From: Gyrodactylus bullatarudis
Lineage: Eukaryota; Platyhelminthes; Monogenea; Gyrodactylidea; Gyrodactylidae
Assembly (NCBI GenBank): GCA_012064415.1
Contig: SSNU01000139.1
Span: forward strand, 1-40,416
Length of the DNA stretch: 40,416 nt
Direction: 5' to 3'
Positions 20,146-30,189 of this stretch are shown one piece after another. The position numbers were made by a program, and so were the translations under genes. Every line of letters begins with the position of its first letter. Within the stretch, counting starts at the first letter, position 1. The notes beneath the pieces are model-generated. The model had not been told where the DNA came from. It saw only the letters and a program-made list of their open reading frames with translations, and searched no databases.

Positions 20146-21425
20146 CTATATTGTTATTGCATTTTGTATTGCATCAAAAAGGTACACCCTACCTCTCTCC
20201 AGTTTTTTTTGAATATTGATATTTATGTTCATTAAATAATGTACATCTATTGTACTATATTCTTGACCCTCAAATACGTCGGAGCAATATTTAATCAGTT
20301 GCATTACTCCAAGTATCTCACCAATTGTTATCAGCTGATTCTGGGTTAAATACATTGCGGCACATTTCGATTGGGTAGCCTTTGGACGGAAATGTATGAT
20401 AAATGACTTTTCAATTATAAGGGATAAATTGTGATTCACACAAAAAACACTATGGGTTATATCTCCCTTCGCTTTTGATAGTCTACAGCCAAGTTGGACT
20501 GCAGATTCAGCATATGATATAATGTATCTATTTGGTACCTTCAATAGAACAGGATAATTCGTAAACAAAGTTTCTATGAATTCCTTGTAGTAAAGACCCG
20601 TCTTGCTGTAATTGATCAAATCAAACATCGGGCAGAATACCCGGACTTGATAATCTTCGTCCAAGTATCGAACTATAGCTGCAGTTAATGATGCTTTTTT
20701 CTTGCGTCCCAGGAATCGATTCCAATAACTATAGATAAGGATCTTTGCAATTCCTTATGTTTTTCTCTAAATATATATTTTATTCATTAAAAGATGTTAA
20801 GTTATCATTGTAAACTGTTACACCCTTAAACTCTTTCCCGCAGAGCGAAAAAATGTTTCTGGTTTAAATTGGTGATACATTGAAAGAGCTGTGTTAGACA
20901 AAAATTCAAAAAATTCTGATCTAAGAATTTCCACAGCCCCATGAAATTTAGTAACGGCTACTGACAGGACGTAATCAAAACACATTTGTTCCTTACTATC
21001 CTTGGGCAACTTATTCACTTACAATGTACATCCTTCCGATTTCTCTCAGTTTCCACAATGAAATGCCAGAATCTTTGTTAATTTCAGGGTGGAAATTAAA
21101 CATGCCTTCTTTGTTTATTCCTTAGGTTACTGGTTTCATTGCCAGTAAATTCAGGATTTGTACAAATACGACATTTAAACTCTCTCGTTTCATGATTATA
21201 TTCAATCCACTTTTCTAACCAGCTTGATGGTTTAGGACCACATTGCGAGCTATCATCGAGATAAGGTGATTGATCTTCATCCGCAGAATCTTTTTCTATT
21301 TCAGTTATGTCGAAATCAAGATTTTGATCTGCTTTAGGTTCATTAATCTGGGCTTCTCTCTCACCAATAATTTTTCGTGCGACTGAAATATTTTTACCTT
21401 CAATATCCGAATGAAATCTTTTCAT
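20146..21425 (-). pseudogene. hAT-like transposase (copy 2), N-terminal and middle parts
   Basis: Read from 21425 down: an acidic leader (MKRFHSDIEGKNISVARKII), then SSWLEKWIEYNHETREFKCR with CRIC, a zinc-finger-like segment typical of hAT-related N-termini. A second piece at 21018-20818 reads FDYVLSVAVTKFHGAVEILR. The third, 20664-20146, reads GLYYKEFIETLFTNY, VFCVNHNLSLIIEKS (the C/H-containing motif after the second Asp in hAT proteins) and IGEILGVMQLIKYCSDVFEG. Stops and frameshifts separate the parts and the C-terminal dimerisation block is not found. The element's ends were not identified. It is immediately upstream of hAT copy 1 on the same strand. Confidence 0.6.
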
Positions 21426-21946
21426 GTTTTCTTTTAAGAACTGTGCTATTCGGTTCTTCTGTTATGCAGACAGGTGGGCATAGTCGGCAATTGAATTTTA
21501 AAGGAAATTTTTCTACTGCTTTGAATAATAACGATAATACAGTAGTTACATTTCGAATTTGTGGAGATGGACTGTTGCTACCACTAACTCGAACAGTAAC
21601 AATAACTCTACTTAATACTATCCTCGCTACCGTCCTTATAGATAATTACTTATATTAATATAATAATACTTATACAGTCAAACCATCGATTCAGCGGGAG
21701 AATTTTATTCCTCGCACTTTTTCACGATTGACCAATCAGAATGCAAGAAAATTGAATTTCAACTTAATCATCACAAATTTGATATCAAAATGTAGCTTAT
21801 ACAATTTCCAGGAAATTGAACTACTTCTCATTTAGCTACGGCATAAAATGTAGGTTCTATTAGCATTATTGTATTTTTGGTAATTTGAAAAAAAAAACAG
21901 TTGGTATGAAAAGCCCTTTTTCACACCTAAACTAAAATTCAACAGT
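21426..21946. other. spacer between hAT and Tigger elements
   Basis: A plus-strand open frame (21377-21658) is rich in low-information residues and shows no motif. No gene seen. Confidence 0.4.
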
Positions 21947-22016
21947 TAGAGCATCTGTATAAGAAAAGTTTTTATTCTCTAGATATGGTAGCATGCTTGA
22001 AACAGTTTTTAATGAT

Positions 22017-23479
22017 TTAGTCGGGCATTTCACTCCAAATCTTCTCTGACATCTTTATTGCTTCACAAAGGTCTATCTTATTGGTCAGAGAATGATCTAA
22101 AGCATAGCTTCGGTACCTATCTTTAAATGACTTGATTATTCCCTGATCGAGAGGCTGTAACAAGCTGGTTGTATTAGGGGGTAGGAATAAAATTCTGACA
22201 TTTTCTGGAATCTCAATGTCATGGTGACCGTTGTGAGAATCAGCGGAACTCTTCTTTCTCCAACATAACGTCCAAACTCTGTGATCCACTTCTGAAATAT
22301 CTCTCGTGTCATCCAGGCATTTTTTGAAGCTCTGTAATTCTGCAATTGAGCTTGAAAACAACTAGGCTTTTTTGCTTTTCCTGTAAAAATGTTTCAAAAA
22401 TACACAAAGAAAGAGAATTGGAGACTTTTCTCCAGAAGCAGATGCACAGAATAGTAGTTATTCTCTGTTTCTCCTCTTTCGATGAATGGCAGAAAGAAGA
22501 AGTCTCCATTGTCCTTTCCTGAAGTTGTTGGAAGAAAAGACCTGTTTCATCAGCGTTCCAGATTTCGTCAAGAGCGTACGAGCATATCAAATCTCTGACG
22601 GCATTTCTGTCAACGAGCTGATTTACCGGAGATCTATATTCATTAAAATTATTTTTATCTTACTTTGTAGCTCTTTAGATTGTGTCTCTGAAAAATTGAG
22701 AAAGACAATTCTTTCGTAGAGGAAATTGTACATAATAAAATGCACAAGCCCTGATAAATTCTCGGGCCAGAGTATAATAATTGAAGGAAAGAGATCTAGC
22801 TCTATAGGCTTTAAATCTGTCGAAACAAAAATCATCGATTTGTTGGTGAAATAAATGAAGAGATAAAATCTTCATGCGTGACATTCCCTTATCAACAGCT
22901 TCTTTTTTCTTGAAATACCTGCTGATCATAATTCTTTACTGTCTTAGGATCAAGCTGATATCGGTTCATATCTTTTTCGGGTTTGTAGTTCCTAAAGATT
23001 CAGAAATTTTTAATCTTTCTTGGATTGAAAGAAATCTTCGTTTGATAGCGCTCCCGCCAATCGATTCCAAGCTGTGAAATCGGGCATGTCCCCACGGGAA
23101 GATTGTCTCTCTTGATCTCCAGATAGTGGCTCCATCAAGTCGCCAGAATGACGAATGCGTTTTAGTTGATTTCAGAGGAATAGCAGTTAACCACCTTGTG
23201 TATCTGTCAGGCACATTACGTCTAATAACCTTGGGAACATTAATGATTTAGACATTTCTCCAGGGAATCTTTGATTAACTAGTTTAATAGCTTTCTTAGA
23301 CGTGAGTTTGCTTTCATTGAGTAAAGACTCCAGAAATTGTATTTTCTGTTGTCTTGGGCTTTACGAGCGTACTTTATTTGGCTCATAGTCACATTCAAGA
23401 TGGAGCAAATATCCTTTACAGGATTGTCTTGTTGTAAGAGCTCCAGAATTTTACGTCTAGATTCAAGCTTTGTTGACAT
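22017..23479 (-). pseudogene. pogo/Tigger transposase, broken
   Basis: From 23479 down: a psq-like helix-turn-helix (MSTKLESRRKILELLQQDNP, VKDICSILNVTMSQIKYARK). After the inserted patch comes RRFLSIQERLKISESLGTTN, then a CENP-B/Tc5-type second binding region (FDRFKAYRARSLSFNYYTLA). The DDE domain follows with IWNADETGLFFQQL (first Asp), QRITTILCICFWRKVS, then NAWMTREIFQKWITEFG in a shifted frame, and finally NVRILFLPPNTTSLLQPLDQ, QGIIKSFKDRYRSYA, ending near 22017. Motif order is that of Tigger/jerky-like transposases. At least three frameshifts plus the patch inactivate it. Confidence 0.85.
23044..23259 (+). repeat. three-piece templated patch inside the Tigger element
   Basis: 23044-23158 matches 33506-33620 in 114 of 115 bases; 23159-23214 matches 35058-35113; 23215-23259 matches 34650-34694. 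All are in the same orientation, but B and C are in reversed order relative to the matching locus. The first piece is from a LINE C-terminal gene, the other two from a Gypsy integrase region. Short overlaps (CA at the B/C join) occur at the joints. Confidence 0.9.
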
Positions 23480-23689
23480 TATAATGAGGTTTAGAGACGA
23501 TTAAGCTCAATAGAGTAATTAATGAACTTTAATTTTGGAAAAGTTTAGGAATGAAAACATGAAAATTATTTTTAATTTCAGTTAAGTTTGAGGATAAAAA
23601 CAGAATTATTAATTCTAGATCCTTTTTCTCACCATAAAAATGAGAATAGAGAGGGAAAAAAGTATTTAATCTTAAGCACAGATGCTCTA

Positions 23690-24480
23690 ATCATTATCAG
23701 TTTCAGTGTTGTTGTTAAGACATCACAATTTTTGGTTTTTTCTCCGTATAATTAATTTCTTAAGAAATAGTTTATAAATGTATACTAGCCATGTAACAAT
23801 TGCATTTGACTCATTATTTAACCAGGTTTAAATACAAGTCTAATATTCATAAATATGGTATGTTTCTGCCATTCACAAATTAAACACCATGCTATCAAAC
23901 GTATATCACGAAGCAAAATCTTTGACAAATACTCCTATCGGTTCCAAGTGCTGATAAGAGTACAATATATTCGATTTTATTTATTTTAAATTCAATTTAT
24001 GTCGTTATAAGCTTGGGAAAAAATCAAAAACTAATCAAGCATTTATCTTATTATTTATTTTAAAATGTAGGATAATCTTATAACGTTTATCTAGTTTCTT
24101 AATTGGATTATTTGATTCAATGAATTTTTCATAAAAAATTACTATCAAGCCAGTTAAGGTGATGATGATGATGAAGAAAAAATTCTGCCTTCTCATTGGC
24201 TGAAACAAGATTCACTGAATGAACCAATCAGCAGAGAGAATTTCTAAAATTTGCGAAAACCTGATACTATAAACTAGCAAAAATCTACCACGAAAAAACA
24301 TAATTCGAAAAAATGTCTCTAGTAACAATTCTAGAAGAATAAATTTTCTATTATAGACTCTAATAAAATTTCGAATAGTAAACCGAATTGTTGTGCCGAA
24401 ATTTTCACCAATTTTCTGAAAAATTTTACAATTTTTTTTTCAACAGCTCGTTTCAACAGTCTAAAAACCTTATGGGATAA
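23690..24480. other. AT-rich region without a gene
   Basis: No gene. It contains a short GAT-repeat run near 24161-24177 and a CATTGGCTGAA / CCAATCAG inverted pair near 24200-24230. Confidence 0.45.
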
Positions 24481-25275
24481 ATAAAAATTGTTGTTAAGTG
24501 ATGTGTTTCTTGTGAACTAAGTTATCAAGATTAACTCTTTTTTAATTGTAGACAACCAGTAAATTCTGGTATATTCAAGAAAATTACTAGCGTTTAGTAG
24601 GTTTTTATTAATATTCGAGACAGCTTTTATCATGTAAAATCTGTAAACTCTAAAAGTATTTGTTGGTATCAGTTTTGTTTAAAGATTTCGACATTAGAAA
24701 AGGTTAATTTGGCAAAAACTTTTAAGTGATCTTTACTTGGGAAAATATTTTGAAAATCAAATTCAAATAAGGTATTTTTTTCAATTAGTATGCAATCAAG
24801 TATGTTGTTTTGTCTAGTAGGGATATTGATTTAGTATGATGAGTTCAGTCTCCATATATTTATCAATTATATCATCAATATGACTCATTAGGATAGAGTC
24901 ATCAGTGTTAGTGTTGTAAGGTCTTCTATAAACTAGAACTGTATTTATTGTTTTCGTGTCGGACAGTTTAATAACACAGTTAAAGAGCTCATTTTTAAAT
25001 GAAGAGGTATTAGATGATGTAAGGTTGAAAGTGTCTTTAAAAAATAATAAAACTCCACCATGTTTATCACCAATTCTATCAGATCTAATATATTTATAGC
25101 CTTCTAAATGAAGTCAATAGTCAGAATGAGATGCATGTAGCCATGTCTCAGTGAAACAGTAAAGATCATATTGTGTATTAAGAATAAAACTCAAGAGAAA
25201 AAATACAGAAAGTAGAGATCTTATATTTTGTAAAAAGAATGTGATAGTAGTAAATTTAGATTAAAAAAGGATTAT
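24480..25275 (-). pseudogene. LINE ORF2, APE endonuclease part
   Basis: From 25260 down the frame reads TITFFLQNIRSLLSVF, LNTQYDLYCFTETWLHASHS, KYIRSDRIGDKHGGVLLFFK, NELFNCVIKLSDTKTINTVL, VYRRPYNTNTDDS, then a stop and DCILIEKNTLFEFDF. The TETWL and YRRP blocks and the GGV strand are signatures of the apurinic-endonuclease-like domain at the N-terminus of LINE ORF2, which nicks the target DNA. It lies directly downstream of ORF1 on the same strand, the normal LINE order. The RT domain does not follow; similarity fades near 24480. Confidence 0.8.
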
Positions 25276-25469
25276 TATTTATGGTACTAATACTAGTTGC
25301 TTGAACTCGCATTGATATTAGGCGGTGGGTTTAAAATGAGAGAGTTGATAGAATTAGTTGATTGAGATAGAGAATTGTGATTATGATTAGTATTCATTAA
25401 TCTAGACTCATTAGTATGAGGCTGATTTGTGTTGAAATCATTATTTTGAATTAAACTATTTCTTCTGGC

Positions 25470-25750
25470 GGTAATGGTGTAGAATAGCTCCTAAAATTTT
25501 TTCTGCCCAAAATTTTTTCATGTCTACCCCCAAAAAAACACAGGCCCCCTTTTTCTTTGTTTGGGGTTGTAATGTAACACAATGTATTAAATTATTTATC
25601 CCTCATTATTATGAAAGGTTTCTTTTTGATGAATATCAGTATACGAATAAAATTTTTGAATTTCTGCTCTAACCAAAATAATCTCTGAAAATCAAGCTTT
25701 CTAATGGTACAATTCAATTTTTCCTACGATACATAATAACGTTTTAATGA
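25470..25750. repeat. Merlin left terminal inverted repeat
   Basis: 281 bp, the reverse complement of 26976-27272. Unusually long for a 1.8-kb element. It would allow a large hairpin in a transcript or single strand. Confidence 0.92.
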
Positions 25751-25788
25751 AGACATAAATTCATAAAATATTTTATCATTATATAGTA

Positions 25789-26719
25789 CTAAATAACATT
25801 AAAATATTTACAAGCTTCTAGTAAATCGTTCCATCTTTGATTAATACTTGTAAATTTGTTATTATGATTCGAAACAAATTCACGCATTTTTTTGTACGCA
25901 TTTTCTGGCGTTGAAGACTTATGAATTGTTTCTCTTAATGACCTCCATAGACGTTCTATATTATTCGTATGAATATCTGGATTATTCGGTCTAACAAATC
26001 CACGTCTATGATTCACGGTCTGGTGGTCATACCCAAGCAAATTTAAGCCACGATAACCTCTCCATTCATCCGTTATTACTCTGCACCTGGCAACATTTCT
26101 GACTACGAAAGCGTGGAGATTTCTTTTCGTCCTTCTTCGTATCATCCCTAGTCTTATCTCTTTTGAACCTCTACAGATTGCACCAACTATCCAGAAACGT
26201 TGGTTGCGAAGATATCGACCGCGATTATATTTTCGTCGGAATAAATGCATTTCATCGATTTCAACCGTTTCATAATTATTCCCTATTGTTCCTGTTGTAG
26301 GATTTTGTCTTTCGATGCATGATGAGAACTTCTTGTTAAAATTAATAATAGATTTCTTAGAAATACCAAGTGCCTCTTCTGTGGTGATTATCTTCGATTT
26401 CATGCAATAGAAATACATCAAATCGAGAATATTTTTCACTGACAATTTGGATTCTGAAAGTAAAATTGCAAGTTAAAATACAATTTAACAATGAGAATAA
26501 TATTAACTAACTTTCGAAGATTGTTCCGGTCAAAATTGACATCCTCTTTCCACAGGTGTAATCGATACACCTCAGGTCGAGATGTCCATTGTAAAATGCT
26601 GGTCTCAGAATAGCTCCACATTCACAGTCTCTAACGTCATAATTGATGAGATCATTTTCAATCGCGAAATTTATTGCCTCTTCATTATTCAAGCAGATAA
26701 TGTTATGTATCGTGAACAT
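25789..26719 (-). CDS. Merlin transposase, two exons, apparently intact
   Basis: Exon 1 is 26719-26512 and exon 2 is 26453-25789, separated by a 58-bp intron (gttagt...ttcag) that joins in frame to give about 290 residues. The N-terminus has a Cys-rich zinc ribbon (CECG near residue 32, then RCIDYTCGKR). The catalytic domain shows VEIDEMHLFRRKYNRGRYLR (first Asp), VITDEWRGY (second Asp) and NNIERLWRSLR (Glu), the DDE set of the IS1595/ISXO2 transposase family to which eukaryotic Merlin belongs. No stop or frameshift was seen in either exon. It ends 38 bp inside the left inverted repeat's inner edge. The enzyme would cut at the long terminal repeats and insert with an 8-9-bp duplication. It is the best candidate for a functional gene in the window. 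Confidence 0.9.
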
Positions 26720-26975
26720 GATTGAGTTATGCCAGGAAAAAATCTACCGAACTATCTAACAAAAAACCCTGATAGGTTATCAACCAATCATTTAAAAGCT
26801 CTCCTGGGGTGTTTTATCACATTTGGAGTTCTTTTTTTGTAACTAAAGGGATTGTTTAGACTTCTGTAAGTAAACCGAATTTTATTTGTTTTGAGGTTTT
26901 TTTGCTTTCCTATTGTGAAGTTATCCAGAAATGTTTGTTTGCTTAACCTCATTATTAGTTTCTCTAGAAACATCC

Positions 26976-27272
26976 TCATTAAAACGTTATTATGTATCGT
27001 AGGAAAAATTGAATTGTACCATTAGAAAGCTTGATTTTCAGAGATTATTTTGGTTAGAGCAGAAATTCAAAAATTTTATTCGTATACTGATATTCATCAA
27101 AAAGAAACCTTTGATAATAATGAGGGATAAATAATTTAATACATTGTGTTACATTACAACCCCAAACAAAGAAAAAAGGGGGCCTGTGTTTTTTTGGGGG
27201 TAAACATGAAAAATTTCAACTTGAAATAATTTTAGGCAGAAAAAATTTTAGGAGCTATTCTACACCATTACC
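26976..27272. repeat. Merlin right terminal inverted repeat
   Basis: 297 bp. It carries 16 extra bases near 27205-27230 relative to the left repeat and is otherwise almost identical. Confidence 0.92.
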
Positions 27273-27935
27273 CTTTTGGCAATATATTCTGAGGTTGCAA
27301 TTGTTTGCTGCAAGATGGTTTTGTCCCTAGATGTTCTTATTCTAAGCTTATGAAGAGTTTTTGTTTCGAATAAAAAAATTTCTATGAATTTTGGAACTGG
27401 TCAGTATTTTAATCGGTATTTTTACCGATTCGAGTAATTTTAATGATATTTTCAATTTTACTATCTAGGTAATCATGAACAGTAGGTATATCATTTTCTG
27501 ATTCAGGCAGATTGTAAATAATGTTGTTTTTGGATTTTTCAGTGCGTTGATTAATTTCATAAACCATAGAGTTAATCTTTTGATCAACTATTTTAAGATC
27601 ATTGAGAGAATATTTGGAGATCTCTTTCTTATTAGCGTATGGAAAGCTATAAAATGACTCACAAATTTTCATTTGCTGCTTGAGTTGATCAATTTCATTT
27701 TTCATAGAGGTATTTTCGTCCATGATGCGGGCATTAGTCTGTTTGAGAATGTTTACCTGGTAACTGAGTTCCTCTGTTAATTCTAGCAATCCTTCGACAG
27801 TAATATTTCATGGATGAGTTGTCAGAAATAGATCCATCAGTGGAAAGACGATGTCTTTTTTCAGGCATTTCAGTTTTCTTATTCTTTAGAGACATGTGTT
27901 TCAATGAAAATTTAAACTAAATGAAAATTTAAACT

Positions 27936-28280
27936 TAAATGCAAAATAATGCTCCCATCTGGTCTCCCTGCAACCCTCTTGGAATCGCTCCTACTTCTAC
28001 TGGAGAAATTGTCTCCTTAACTTCGGACCTAGGTTTCAGTATATCGTCTAGTTTAAAATTAAATCCACTTTTTAATCTCCCTAGAATTAATACCATTATT
28101 TATTCTATTAAGAAATTCTCTAAATCCATTGATGTAAGACTAAAAGCTTACAAAACACTTGTCTTTCCCCTTTTTGACTATATTTTCTCTCTTACCTAAT
28201 TTAAATAACGCTCAGTGCCTAACCATTGAACGAGTTCAATATAGGTTTTTACATTCTCTATTCCATTATCAATGATAATT
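27936..28280 (+). pseudogene. LINE RT C-terminal fragment, opposite to the adjacent ORF1
   Basis: Reads KIMLPSGLP near 27945, then in a shifted frame GEIVSLTSDLGFSISSSLKL, NPLFNLPRINTIIYSIKKFS, VRLKAYKTLVFPLFDYIFS, and IERVQYRFLHSL to about 28270. Each block matches the RT at 38703-39990 almost residue for residue, so the two belong to one LINE family. It starts about 40 bp from the 5' end of the minus-strand ORF1, giving a head-to-head arrangement. Frameshifted and truncated. Confidence 0.85.
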
Positions 28281-28429
28281 TATCATTAATAATAATTTAT
28301 TTGAGACTAATGGTTTAATATTTTGTTGACTCTCTCACTCAGAAAGCCATTCAATCATTATCTTGTAGCTGAATTTTGACTGTCATTGGATCTCTCTTTT
28401 CTCGAGAAAATACTCTTACAGAAACTTAA

Positions 28430-28615
28430 ATTGATGCCTTTTTACAAAATTATTTTTCTAGATTTGGTTTACCTATTATTATTACTAACGGTAGCCAGTT
28501 CAGCAGTGAAATGTCAGCGATTTTTAATATTAGAAATTTAATATTAATCACATAACTACTACTTATAACCCTAAACGTAATGGAATGGATGAAAGAAATC
28601 CTCGAGCTCAAGTAA
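28430..28615 (+). pseudogene. Gypsy integrase scrap
   Basis: Reads AFLQNYFSRFGLPIIITNGS, QFSSEMSAIF and then TTYNPKRNGMDERN. FGxPxxIxTDxGxxF and the YNPxxNGMxER motif are the second Asp and Glu regions of Gypsy-type integrases; here the catalytic Asp of TDG is Asn. It is short and bordered by LINE and hAT sequence. Confidence 0.65.
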
Positions 28616-29110
28616 CGTCACTGGCGCAATAGCGAAACCTGACTCAAGACCCTCACACGAATAAACAATAATTCTTTGCCAATATGCTAAGTGGTATGCA
28701 GAAATCTGCATGCATTAAAACCTCTAACTTTCATTGCACCGCACATAGACTTAATCTGGAAAAGTCAATAAAAAATTCTTTATTAAAAAATTTCATAGAT
28801 ATTAATTATTATCGAAAATTTGTTGGACTTAAAAATTTAATGATTTTTTAATAAGAGAAATTTTTGATTTTATTGATAAATTCCTTATAAATTTTGAATC
28901 TTATTTCTTTCAAAAAGAAAAGGAATTAAATAAAACTTTTCCTTTTTTAACCCTTTAGAAAGAAATAATATAATTGATCTTAAGAAAACAGATCTATTAA
29001 AGTTGTTAAATTTATATAATAACAATGATAATACTCCCAATAACAATGTAAATATTCTTCCCCTTATCCAAAAAAATAATAATAACCCCGACAATTGTAT
29101 GTTTTTTTTA

Positions 29111-30189
29111 TTAACCCTTGCACGAAATCTGTGGTCTGAGAGACCCCAAATGAACTTCCACTAAAGATAACTATAAAAATTATTTTTGTAGGCTGGTCTT
29201 CTAGGACATCCCTAAGCAACTAATAAAAAGGCTTATTCATAGTTTATCTTAGGTTTCTTTTTTTCCCTAGTTGACTAGGATATTATGAAATCATTTGTTA
29301 CTTATTACTGAAAATAATACTGCAGAAATAGGTCAATGAGCTAGAGTTGTCAAGCAACTGATCCATCGGTTTTTAAATCATGGAAGAATTGTTACATGCG
29401 ATAACTTCTTTACAACGTATGATCTTGCGATGTATTTGAAACGAAACCGAACTGCCTTAGTTGGCACTTGTAGAAAGAATCGTTCATTTCTTCCAAGTTT
29501 TCAACAAAAATCCATTGATCAAATGAAGATTGAATACTTGTATAGCAAAGACGTAGTTTTGATGCGATTCGGACTGCAGAAAAACAAACCTGTTGTACTA
29601 CTCTCCACACTTCATACAAATCCTGATGATACTGGTGCCAAACCCGAAATTATACAGTATTATAATCATAATAAAGGTCGTGTGGATACTCTTGATTTAC
29701 TGGTTGGGAATTATTCATGTCGTGGAGCAACCAGAAGATGGCCTTTATCTGTTTTCTGGAACATATTGGACATAGCTACCTACAATGCTTATGTTCTTTA
29801 CAGCACAAACAGAAACTCTAAGAACTAAGAAGTATTCCCGCAGGGATTTTCTGAAGAAATTATCCATAAAACTCATGGGAATTGAAGAGGGAAACCCGAA
29901 TCCAGATCCAAAAAGGAGGCTGACTCAAAGCACTGAAAAATCTAGAGGAATATGCAGTATTTGTCCAAGGCAAAATGATCATAAAACTAAGCTAAAATGT
30001 CACAAGTGTGATAATTTAATATGCCAGAATCAAGCAAACCTAATTTGTAACTCTTGTGAACCTATAAATTATAAATAATAAATATTTAATTGAAAAATAC
30101 TAATCCGACTTCATTATTTTGAGAACTTATTCTACTGAGGTCATTTAGACCCCATATGTAATTTTTATTTAATGTCATGCTAGGGTTAA
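29111..30189 (+). mobile_element. piggyBac element (second family), TTAA-flanked, internally deleted
   Basis: TTAA at 29111-29114 and 30186-30189. The termini are inverted (TTAACCCTTGCA at the left; the reverse complement of the right end is TTAACCCTAGCA). The element is 1079 bp, with the N-terminal third of the transposase removed. Flanks belong to one hAT gene. The terminal sequence differs from that of the element at 18060, so it is a different piggyBac family. Confidence 0.9.
29311..30078 (+). pseudogene. piggyBac transposase, 5' deleted
   Basis: Begins inside the gene at ENNTAEIGQ, a stop, ARVVKQLIHRFLNHGRIVTC, then DNFFTTYDLAMYLKRN (second catalytic Asp), KPVVLLSTLHTNPDD, IIQYYNHNKGRVDTLDLLVG (third catalytic Asp), SCRGATRRWPLSVFWNILDI, a frameshift near 29820, and a Cys-rich C-terminal domain (CSICPRQ, KCHKCDNLIC, CNSCEP) ending at 30078. 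The first catalytic Asp and the N-terminus are deleted. The C-terminal zinc domain, which binds element ends in this family, is complete. Confidence 0.87.

Larger units (their letters stand above)
21949..23687 (-). mobile_element. pogo/Tigger-type DNA transposon with TA target duplication
   Basis: The ends are inverted: GAGCATCTGT at 21949 and its reverse complement ending at 23687, with looser similarity continuing inward. A TA dinucleotide flanks each end (21947-21948 and 23688-23689), as expected for Tc1/mariner/pogo insertion. The interior carries a broken pogo transposase on the minus strand and a 216-bp foreign patch at 23044-23259. Confidence 0.8.
25470..27272 (-). mobile_element. Merlin (IS1016/ISXO2-like) DNA transposon with about 290-bp TIRs
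   Basis: The ends are long inverted repeats: 25470-25750 against 26976-27272, nearly identical apart from a 16-bp length difference about 50 bp from the end and scattered substitutions. The outermost bases are GGTAATGGTGTAGAATAGCT. Flanks are CTTCTGGC at 25462-25469 and CTTTTGGC at 27273-27280, an 8-bp target duplication with one difference, the length known for Merlin. One gene, an ISXO2-like transposase with a single short intron, fills the interior. The insertion is inside LINE ORF1. Confidence 0.93.
25293..27895 (-). pseudogene. LINE ORF1, split by a Merlin insertion
   Basis: ATG at 27895 starts MSLKNKKTEMPEKRHRLSTD; a frameshift near 27815 leads to VEGLLELTEELSYQVNILKQ, a coiled coil (to about 27640), then NNIIYNLPESENDIPTVHDY, LDSKIENIIKITRIGKNTD and, past a shift near 27410, FIEIFLFETKTLHKLRIRTS and ILQQTIATSEYIAK, reaching 27273. 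The frame resumes beyond the 1.8-kb insert at 25469 with RRNSLIQNNDFN and an Asn/Ser-rich tail, stop at 25293. Coiled coil plus a basic RNA-binding-like segment is the usual LINE ORF1 nucleic-acid chaperone layout. The insertion and two shifts inactivate it. Confidence 0.78.

Noticed and set aside
25470..27272. Reading the two long repeats as an ordinary inverted duplication
   Set aside because: The exact outer ends, the 8-bp flanking repeat and the enclosed ISXO2-like transposase fit a Merlin transposon better.
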